From Bacilli bacterium (GTDB taxonomy: Bacteria; Bacillota_I; Bacilli_A; RF39; UBA660), in NCBI GenBank assembly GCA_900752905.1, contig CAADWX010000017.1:1-20844 (forward strand): a DNA stretch of 20,844 nucleotides, in the 5' to 3' direction. A program made the position numbers and the translations under genes. The notes beneath the pieces are model-generated. The model did not search any database. It worked only from the letters and a program-made list of their open reading frames with translations, and had not been told where the DNA came from. Positions within the stretch are counted from its first letter, which is position 1, and each line of letters begins with the position of its first letter. Below, in pieces: positions 15,756-20,844 of the stretch.

Positions 15756-17642
15756 ATGAGAATCGGAAAAGAAGTTTTAATACTTAATCTTGATGATGTG
15801 TTGCCAAATAGATTTCAACCAAGAATAACTTTTGATGAAAAAGCTATAATGGAATTGACAGAATCAATAAAAGAACATGGTGTAATTCAACCAATTGTTG
15901 TACGTAGAGTTGCAGATAAATATGAAATAATTGCAGGTGAAAGAAGATATAAGGCAAGCGTACTTGCAGGTAAAAAAAGTATACCAGCAATATTAGCAGA
16001 TTTAAATGATAGAGATAGTGCTGAAGTAGCACTAATTGAAAATGTTCAAAGGCAAGATTTAACTCCTATAGAAGAAGCAATTTCCTATAAAAAAATTCTT
16101 GATATGGGATATTTAAATCAAGTTGATTTAGCTAATAAACTAGGAAAAACACAATCAACTATAGCTAATAAATTAAGATTACTTAATTTATGTGATGAGG
16201 TACAAGAAGCATTAATGAAAGAAAAAATTTCTGAAAGACATGCAAGAAGTTTATTAAAATTAAATAAAGAGCAACAAAAAATAATGTTATCAAAAATAAT
16301 TTCAGAAAGATTAACTGTTAGAAAAACAGATGAAGAAATAGAAAAAATGTTAAAGAATTCTTCAGATAACGGGGAAGAAAAAGTAAAAGAAAATAATATA
16401 GAAGAAAATAAAGGGGAAAGTAAAATGAATAATAATTCACAAGATACAAATAATTTTAATGTACAGTCAAGTCCAATTTTTCCAGGATTTGCTACAACAA
16501 ATATAGAAGAATCACAACCAATAAACTTTAATTCACAAAGTAAACCTATACAACCACAACAATCATTTGAAAATACAAATAAAGTTCAAACAGATAATAT
16601 TTTTGGTAATTTTCAAAATATTTCTAATCAAGAACCAATACAAATGCATGATAATTCCGACATATTTAGTCAAGTACAAAATAATCAACCACAAAATAAT
16701 CAACCACAAAATAATCAACCACAAAATAATAATAATTCAGAATTATCAAATATCTTTGGCTCAATAGAATCAAACGAAAAAAATAAGAATTTTTCTCAAC
16801 CAGAGGTAATACCTTCTACGCAAAATGAACAAATTTTTGGCTCAGAAAATCAATCTAAACCAGAAGAAAATAGATTTTTTGGATTATTTAATAATTCAAA
16901 TTTAAATGAAACAACGCCAAATTCATCTAATACATCATTACCAAATAATGAAGTTCAAACTAATAATTTAAATTTAAATGAAACAACACCAAATTCATCT
17001 AATACATCATTACCAAATAATGAAGTTCAAACTAATAATTTAAATTTTAATAATTTTAATATAGAAAATCAAAATAACAATTTAGTAACAGAACATCGTA
17101 TCGATACAAATAATATATTAAATCAATCGATGAATCAACAACAAAACAATGAAAATAATTATAATCCATTTACGACTCAATCTTTTGAAAATAATCAAAT
17201 TGATCAAACAATGCCATTGGAATCAATACAGTCAGAAATAAATTCACAAATAGAAAGACCAATTCAACCTGTAATTGAACCACAAGTAGAAAGTAAAAAA
17301 ATAGAACCGGTTATTCAACCAGCTATTGAAGAATTAAATTTTGACGAAGAAATTAAACCAGTTCAACCATTTACTTTGGATGATAATCAAAATTTTAATA
17401 ATCAAAATTCTCAAATTTTAAGTCAAAGTTCTTCGCCTGTCGCAATTATAACTCCAAAAGAAATTCCAGAATTACAACCAATAATGCCAGAACAAGAACA
17501 AACAAAATATGGAACAATCAATGATATGATAAATATTATAAGGGACTCAATAGATAGAGTTGAATCAAATGGATATATAGTAGATTCTGATGAAATGGAT
17601 TTACAAAACTCTTATCAAATAGTTATAACAATACAAAAATAA
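15756..17642 (+). CDS. noc: Noc-like nucleoid occlusion protein (ParB family) with a large Q/N-rich insertion
   Basis: Noc is a CTP-dependent ParB-family DNA clamp that keeps the division septum away from the nucleoid. The 628-residue protein starts with the ParB N-domain (about 8-105) carrying the CTP-pocket motif GERRYKA (61-67) and ENVQR (95-99). The helix-turn-helix (about 120-200) reads GKTQSTIANKLRLLN...ERHARSL. Gln133, Lys139 and Arg161 are Noc-type, not ParB-type, specificity residues. The last 43 residues (about 586-628), with INIIRDSIDRVESNG and YQIVITIQK, match the Noc dimerisation end. Between them lie about 380 residues of Q/N/S/P-rich sequence with FG motifs. B. subtilis Noc has only about 280 residues in all. 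The usual N-terminal amphipathic membrane helix is absent. The start ATG follows GGGAGGTC. It sits after rsmG as in B. subtilis, but soj and spo0J do not follow. Confidence 0.92.
   Translation: MRIGKEVLILNLDDVLPNRFQPRITFDEKAIMELTESIKEHGVIQPIVVRRVADKYEIIAGERRYKASVLAGKKSIPAILADLNDRDSAEVALIENVQRQDLTPIEEAISYKKILDMGYLNQVDLANKLGKTQSTIANKLRLLNLCDEVQEALMKEKISERHARSLLKLNKEQQKIMLSKIISERLTVRKTDEEIEKMLKNSSDNGEEKVKENNIEENKGESKMNNNSQDTNNFNVQSSPIFPGFATTNIEESQPINFNSQSKPIQPQQSFENTNKVQTDNIFGNFQNISNQEPIQMHDNSDIFSQVQNNQPQNNQPQNNQPQNNNNSELSNIFGSIESNEKNKNFSQPEVIPSTQNEQIFGSENQSKPEENRFFGLFNNSNLNETTPNSSNTSLPNNEVQTNNLNLNETTPNSSNTSLPNNEVQTNNLNFNNFNIENQNNNLVTEHRIDTNNILNQSMNQQQNNENNYNPFTTQSFENNQIDQTMPLESIQSEINSQIERPIQPVIEPQVESKKIEPVIQPAIEELNFDEEIKPVQPFTLDDNQNFNNQNSQILSQSSSPVAIITPKEIPELQPIMPEQEQTKYGTINDMINIIRDSIDRVESNGYIVDSDEMDLQNSYQIVITIQK
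16680..16736 (+). repeat. 15-bp tandem repeat in noc (encodes NNQPQ)
   Basis: AATAATCAACCACAA is repeated three times in perfect register (16680-16694, 16695-16709, 16710-16724) and trails into AAT repeats. It keeps frame and codes for (NNQPQ)x3 followed by asparagines in the Noc low-complexity region. Confidence 0.9.
16902..17045 (+). repeat. 72-bp tandem duplication in noc
   Basis: A 72-bp unit at 16902-16973 is repeated at 16974-17045, nearly identical at the nucleotide level (an ACG/ACA difference is visible, and the copies diverge at the last codon). Each copy encodes 24 residues beginning LNETTPNSSNTSLPNN. Near-identity including silent positions suggests a recent in-frame duplication. 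Confidence 0.9.
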
Positions 17643-17667
17643 ATGAAACTTAGGTTTCATTTTTTTG
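17641..17667 (+). terminator. Intrinsic terminator after noc
   Basis: AAATGAAAC (17641-17649) and GTTTCATTT (17654-17662) flank the loop TTAG, followed by T residues. The noc TAA stop overlaps the 5' arm. Confidence 0.85.
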
Positions 17668-17719
17668 TTTCAATGAACTATTTATATAATATAAATATGC
17701 ATAAACTATAAGGAAAGGA

Positions 17720-17989
17720 ATGAATAATATGGATGAAAAGAATTGTTATAAAAAATGTGGATCTAAAAAAAATATAAGTAAAGCATACAAAAAAATTGAA
17801 GAAGATTCTAAATATAAATCACTTTATAATTCAAATGTATTTTATATAAGTGGTCAAACTTGACCAATTGGTTCATCTGAAACAATAACAGTAGGAAATA
17901 CTTTAACTGGAGATTCAGTTAGTAAAGCTATAATAACTGATACAAAAATTGAAAATAATCATATATTACATATTATAAGGAGGTTATAT
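17720..17989 (+). pseudogene. Short ORF interrupted by TGA and open in frame into the glycosyltransferase
   Basis: From ATG 17720 (AAGGAAAGG upstream) a 47-codon frame runs to TGA at 17861-17863. It has a CxxxC pair (Cys9, Cys13) and is rich in Lys, Asn and Tyr. After the TGA the same frame stays open, encoding PIGSSETITVGNTLTGDS and on through the glycosyltransferase ATG at 17990, which is in this frame. The pattern ITVGNTLTG followed by A-x-IT loosely resembles the segment next to Gly-X-Y repeats in bacterial collagen-like surface proteins, but no Gly-X-Y repeat is present. The TGA sits in a 7-bp inverted repeat, TGGTCAA/TTGACCA. It may be a broken gene, a true 47-residue peptide, or a readthrough leader. 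I do not recognise a function. Confidence 0.4.
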
Positions 17990-19075
17990 ATGAAAAAATA
18001 TAAAATAAGTGTATATGCTATAAGTAAAAATGAAGAAAAATTTGTAGATAGATGGTATGAATCAATGAAAGAAGCTGATGAAATTTATGTTTTAGATACT
18101 GGAAGTACCGACAAAACAGTAAAAAAACTAAAAGAAAAAGGGATAAATGTAAAATCAAAAAAGTATGATGAATTTAGATTTGATGTAGCAAGAAATGATT
18201 CTCTTAATTTAGTAAGTGAAGATACAGATATTTGCGTATGTACAGATCTAGATGAAGTATTAGAACCAGGTTGGAGAGAAAAAATAGAAAAAATTTGGAA
18301 AGAAAATACTACTCAATTGAAATATAATTACAACTGGAGTTTAGATGAAAATGGAATACCACTTGTAAATTTTTATATAGAAAAAATTCATAAAAGAAAA
18401 GGTTATAAGTGGTATCATCCTGTACATGAAATTTTAGTACCACAAAATATTTTAGAAAATATTATAACAACAGATTCAATAACATTAAATCATTATCCAG
18501 ATAAGGAAAAATCAAGAGGTAGTTATTTACCCCTATTAGAATTATCAGTAAAAGAAGATCCACAAGATGATAGAAATATGCATTATTTAGGTAGAGAATA
18601 TATGTATTATGGAAAGTGGAATGATTGCATTGATACTTTAATAAAACATCTTAATTTAAAAAACGCAACATGGAAAGATGAAAGATCAGCATCAATGAGA
18701 TTTATTGCTAGATCATATAAAAATTTAAAACGATATGATGAAGCTAAATTATGGTTAGATAAAGCTATAAAAGAAACTCCATATTTAAGAGATCCATATG
18801 TAGAAAGAGCAATTCTAGATTATGAATTAGAAGATTATATTAGTGTTATTTATTATTGTAATAAAGCTTTAGAAATAAAACATCATGAAAAAACATATAT
18901 AAATGAAGTATTTAGTTGGGATTCAACAATATATGATTTATTGTCTATTTCATATCATAATTATGGAAAGTTAGAACAAGCATTATTTTATATAAATGAA
19001 GCGTTAAAATTAAATCCAAAAAATATTAGATTAAATAATAATAAAAAATTCTTTTTAGAATGTATGGGAATATAA
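17990..19075 (+). CDS. Family 2 glycosyltransferase with C-terminal TPR repeats
   Basis: This is a predicted cytoplasmic sugar transferase using a nucleotide-sugar donor; acceptor unknown. The 361-residue protein has an N-terminal GT-A fold: VYAISKNEEKFVDRW, then IYVLDTGSTDKTV (about 33-45), the metal-binding DXD D86-L-D88 in CTDLDEVLEPGW, and HPVHE at 143-147. From about residue 195 tetratricopeptide-type helices follow, for example YDEAKLWLDKAIKETP and LEQALFYINEALKLNP. The same GT2-plus-TPR layout is found in SunS, the S-glycosyltransferase of the glycocin sublancin, and in transferases that modify surface proteins. No signal peptide or membrane segment is seen. TAAGGAGG precedes the ATG. 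The upstream TGA-interrupted ORF is in the same frame. A bidirectional terminator follows. Family sure, substrate unknown. Confidence 0.9.
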   Translation: MKKYKISVYAISKNEEKFVDRWYESMKEADEIYVLDTGSTDKTVKKLKEKGINVKSKKYDEFRFDVARNDSLNLVSEDTDICVCTDLDEVLEPGWREKIEKIWKENTTQLKYNYNWSLDENGIPLVNFYIEKIHKRKGYKWYHPVHEILVPQNILENIITTDSITLNHYPDKEKSRGSYLPLLELSVKEDPQDDRNMHYLGREYMYYGKWNDCIDTLIKHLNLKNATWKDERSASMRFIARSYKNLKRYDEAKLWLDKAIKETPYLRDPYVERAILDYELEDYISVIYYCNKALEIKHHEKTYINEVFSWDSTIYDLLSISYHNYGKLEQALFYINEALKLNPKNIRLNNNKKFFLECMGI

Positions 19076-19099
19076 ATATTATTTATTAATGAACATATT

Positions 19100-19130
19100 A
19101 AAACCTCGTTAATATAACGGGGTTTTAATA
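19100..19130. terminator. Bidirectional terminator between the glycosyltransferase and pemK-like genes
   Basis: AAAACCTCGTT (19100-19110) pairs with AACGGGGTTTT (19116-19126) through 11 positions including one G-U, around a 5-nt loop. A runs on the left and T runs on the right serve both strands, as expected between convergent genes. Confidence 0.88.
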
Positions 19131-19132
19131 AT

Positions 19133-19585
19133 TTATATTTTTCTTTTTAACTCTTTTCTTTTAATTTTCTTTAACTTTTTTTCTTCTTTATTTTGTTTAA
19201 CAATAAAATTTTTAATTAATATATCTAAAATTTGTTTATATTCATAACTTACTATATTTTTTTCTAACATTTTAATTTCATCATCACATAATACTATATT
19301 TGTTTTATGTGTTTCATCTATAGGATTAATAGAAAGAGTATCTATTTTGTAGAAACTTAATTTCTTATATGAATAAATAGTTTGACTAATTAATCTGTGA
19401 TTTTTATATCCATTTTTCTTGTTAAAAGATTTAACAGAACTAGTTATAGGAACGGTACAAACATAACCTATATCATTAAGATAAAACTCAAATAATACAA
19501 TACAAGGCTTTTTTTCTTTTTTATCAATACATCCATCACTAAAAATTAAATTATCATGGTATACAATTTCACCTTTTTTAAACAT
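19133..19585 (-). CDS. PemK/MazF-like protein (orphan toxin-like)
   Basis: The 150-residue protein has an N-terminal part that looks like the PemK/MazF endoribonuclease fold. FKKGEIVYHDNLIF is followed by KKEKKPCIVLFE (compare the family's K/R-R-P-A-V-V-I strand) and CTVPITSSVKSF (compare V-x-P-I-T-S). The C-terminal third is a helix plus a lysine-rich tail (EEKKLKKIKRKELKRK), longer than typical MazF (about 110-120 residues). The start at 19585 is fixed by a promoter whose -35 begins at 19633, so the longer frame from 19633 cannot be transcribed from it. The ribosome-binding site is weak (TGTGAT). No antitoxin gene lies upstream; it may be solitary or a non-toxic relative. Family assignment moderate; mRNA cleavage is inference. 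Confidence 0.65.
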   Translation of the reverse strand: MFKKGEIVYHDNLIFSDGCIDKKEKKPCIVLFEFYLNDIGYVCTVPITSSVKSFNKKNGYKNHRLISQTIYSYKKLSFYKIDTLSINPIDETHKTNIVLCDDEIKMLEKNIVSYEYKQILDILIKNFIVKQNKEEKKLKKIKRKELKRKI

Positions 19586-19604
19586 AAATATCACATTGGA
19601 GTGT

Positions 19605-19633
19605 ATTATATAAATAAAATAAAAAAAAATCAA
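19605..19633 (-). promoter_or_regulatory. Promoter of the pemK-like gene
   Basis: On the minus strand TTGATT (19633-19628), a 17-bp spacer and TATAAT (19610-19605). The predicted start of transcription leaves a leader of only about a dozen nucleotides before ATG 19585. Confidence 0.8.
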
Positions 19634-19780
19634 GAAAAATCATTCCAAAATAAATTATTACAAGATAAATTATCACCATAACATTTATTTATATGACTTA
19701 TAACCGTCACGTAATTACTACTTTTTATAAAAATATCATTATTATAAAAAGAACAATTTGTTTTTAATATAAAAAATCTA
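19634..19780. other. Intergenic stretch without a recognised gene
   Basis: This is AT-rich DNA between the pemK-like promoter and the DUF11 stop codon. A 68-codon minus-strand frame crosses it and overlaps the DUF11 gene in another frame, but it lacks a ribosome-binding site and looks like a shadow. A TTTTTATAAAAA palindrome near 19722 is the only structure seen; no clear DUF11 terminator was found. Confidence 0.4.
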
Positions 19781-20170
19781 TTATGAATTTTTTTCAACGC
19801 GTAACGTGAGTGTCGTAGTAGAAGAAGCCCCAACATCTTCTAAATTTATTGTTAAAGTGTGATTACCTTCATTATAAGAATATTGTTGATCTGAAGCTTT
19901 AACATTATTAATATAAACACTATCTTCTACAAATTTAACATAAGTAGTATCAATTACATCTGTAATTATTGGTTTAACATACGATGTATCAGTTTGATTA
20001 TCAAGGGTTATTGTATAAGTTAGAGTGCCATTAGCCCAATTTTTCTTATCCGCATCTTTAGTTAAAGTAAGTCCATCAATTAAATTAACAACAGATGTAT
20101 TTGAAGTAAGAGAAGTTGGTACACTATTATAAGTTCCAACAGAAGTTGCTATATTGTTTAATTCGTTCAT
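19781..20170 (-). CDS. Small DUF11-repeat protein (single conserved repeat domain)
   Basis: The 129-residue protein consists almost wholly of one DUF11 (TIGR01451-type) beta-sandwich. An N-terminal strand region (NIATSVGTYNSVPTSLTSNT) is followed by LTLTKDADKKNWANGTLTYT and then NQTDTSYVKPIITDVID. It closes with NHTLTINLEDVGASSTTTLT. Many Firmicutes have similar small DUF11 proteins with an N-terminal NTAT-YN segment; their role is not established, and surface or spore-coat roles are often presumed. No signal peptide, LPxTG motif or membrane segment is visible. The start is ATG 20170, preceded by GGAAGTG; an ATG at 20182 lies upstream of that site. The gene is isolated, divergent from the following amidotransferase. 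Confidence 0.75.
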   Translation of the reverse strand: MNELNNIATSVGTYNSVPTSLTSNTSVVNLIDGLTLTKDADKKNWANGTLTYTITLDNQTDTSYVKPIITDVIDTTYVKFVEDSVYINNVKASDQQYSYNEGNHTLTINLEDVGASSTTTLTLRVEKNS

Positions 20171-20233
20171 AGTCACTTCCATTATATTTAATTGTATGAA
20201 AAATTAAATTTTTAATGAAATTATTTATATATT

Positions 20234-20242
20234 TGATATAAT
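20234..20242 (+). promoter_or_regulatory. Candidate extended -10 promoter of the amidotransferase gene
   Basis: TGATATAAT at 20234-20242 is an extended -10 element. No good -35 is seen. The predicted leader of about 30 nt contains GGTGGTG just before the CTG at 20280. Confidence 0.5.
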
Positions 20243-20279
20243 AGATAATGAAATTAAAAATTAAGAAAATGGTGGTGTA

Positions 20280-20844
20280 CTGAAAAAGATAGTGATAGGA
20301 ATTTTACCTCAAATAAAAATGAAAACTGATGATAATCCATATAATGATAAATATGAATATCTAGATTTATATTGTAAAAAAATATATGAATGTGGAGCTA
20401 TACCAATATGTATATGTTTAAATAATGGTATTTTAGATAAAAGTACTTTAGATATTTGTGATGCATTTATATTACCTGGTGGGAATAAAATTTGGGATTG
20501 TTATTATGAAACGATAATATATGCGATTAAAAATAATAAGCCATTATTAGGAATATGTTTAGGATTTCAAGCTTTAGCTATTTTTAGTAATATTATTGAT
20601 TATGATAAAAATACAGAAAACCTTAAAAATGCATATATTGAATTAAAAAAATTAAATGAAGGAACATTATTAAATAAAATAGATAATAATAATCATTATA
20701 AAATCACAATTAATTATGAAAATTCAACTTTAGTAAGACATAATATAAATATAATTGATAAAAATTCATATCTTTATAAAATATATAATAAAGAAAAAAT
20801 AAATGAAGTTAGTTTGCACTCTTATACTCCAAAAAATATAGGGA
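20280..20844 (+). CDS. Class I glutamine amidotransferase, peptidase C26 / PuuD-like (partial, 3' end off window)
   Basis: The family hydrolyses gamma-glutamyl bonds, for example gamma-glutamyl-GABA in PuuD. The frame begins KKIVIGILPQ, the usual IGI start of the family. It then has FILPGGNKIWDCYY (the PGG-D-P-Y loop) and PLLGICLGFQALAIF, in which the Cys of GICLG is the nucleophile. SLHSYTPKNIG near the window end corresponds to the catalytic-His region (NS-H in the family). The third catalytic residue would lie beyond the window. No ATG fits the conserved start. The frame opens after TAA at 20262-20264, and the best-placed start is CTG 20280 behind GGTGG; alternatives are GTG 20292 and ATG 20328. 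Substrate unknown. Confidence 0.85.
   Translation, partial: MKKIVIGILPQIKMKTDDNPYNDKYEYLDLYCKKIYECGAIPICICLNNGILDKSTLDICDAFILPGGNKIWDCYYETIIYAIKNNKPLLGICLGFQALAIFSNIIDYDKNTENLKNAYIELKKLNEGTLLNKIDNNNHYKITINYENSTLVRHNINIIDKNSYLYKIYNKEKINEVSLHSYTPKNIG

Noticed and set aside
17861..17863. TGA read as tryptophan (mycoplasma-type code)
   Set aside because: All core genes use TGG for Trp and contain no internal TGA, so the whole genome is not recoded; a single TGA cannot support it.
17850..17900. Selenocysteine site at the TGA
   Set aside because: The inverted repeat spans the TGA instead of lying just downstream like a bacterial SECIS, and the peptide context does not resemble any selenoprotein I know.
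19586..19633. Longer N-terminus of the PemK-like protein (hydrophobic, signal-like)
   Set aside because: These codons coincide with a -35/-10 promoter with 17-bp spacing, so they would not be transcribed from it.
19630..19836. 68-codon minus-strand ORF between the PemK-like and DUF11 genes
   Set aside because: It overlaps DUF11 in another frame, lacks a ribosome-binding site and has no recognisable domain.
1..20844. tRNA, rRNA, riboswitch, insertion sequence or prophage
   Set aside because: I looked in the intergenic regions and saw no cloverleaf, conserved riboswitch core, transposase or terminal inverted repeats. A covariance-model scan would be the decisive test.
1..20844. Full Noc palindrome ATTTCCCGGGAAAT
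   Set aside because: I noticed no complete copy in the window, only half-sites at the noc promoter and a chance half-site in gyrB near 4553.

Overview
The window is the chromosomal replication-origin region of a very AT-rich, low-GC Gram-positive bacterium. By eye GC is well under 30 %. The gene order (gyrA, gyrB, recF, dnaN and dnaA leftward; rpmH, rnpA, yidC, jag, mnmE, mnmG, rsmG and noc rightward) is the classic Bacillota oriC layout. A ComK homologue and a true Noc homologue point to the class Bacilli, probably one of its reduced-genome, host-associated lineages. No closer placement can be supported from the sequence alone. Tryptophan codons checked in the core genes are all TGG, so the standard bacterial code is in use. 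All 17 complete genes end in TAA or TAG.

Left arm (1-9119, minus strand). Bases 1-213 hold a tandem array of ParB-binding parS sites at a 41-42 bp period, just beyond the gyrA terminator. Next come gyrA, gyrB and recF as one tight operon with its own promoter. A 152-codon comK-like gene, flanked by terminators, occupies the slot between recF and dnaN. Then follow dnaN and dnaA.

Origin (about 9120-9400, plus 7626-7766). Both intergenic regions flanking dnaA carry copies of a DnaA-box variant, TTTTGCACA, in very AT-rich DNA. A near-perfect promoter (TTGACA, 17 bp, TATAAT) then drives rpmH-rnpA-yidC-jag.

Right arm (9470-17642, plus strand). This holds ribosomal protein bL34, the RNase P protein, the YidC insertase, the KH/R3H protein Jag, the tRNA wobble-uridine modification pair MnmE/MnmG, the 16S rRNA methyltransferase RsmG, and Noc. 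Noc is unusual. Its ParB/HTH domain and C-terminal dimerisation domain are separated by about 380 residues of Q/N-rich, FG-containing low-complexity sequence. Two half-sites of the known Noc-binding sequence overlap its promoter. The soj (parA) and spo0J (parB) genes that often follow noc are not here.

Right end (17643-20844) is accessory. It holds a short TGA-interrupted ORF that runs in frame into a GT2 glycosyltransferase with TPR repeats. After a bidirectional terminator come an orphan PemK/MazF-like gene and a small DUF11-repeat protein (both minus strand), and then the start of a class I glutamine amidotransferase (peptidase C26 family) that runs off the window.
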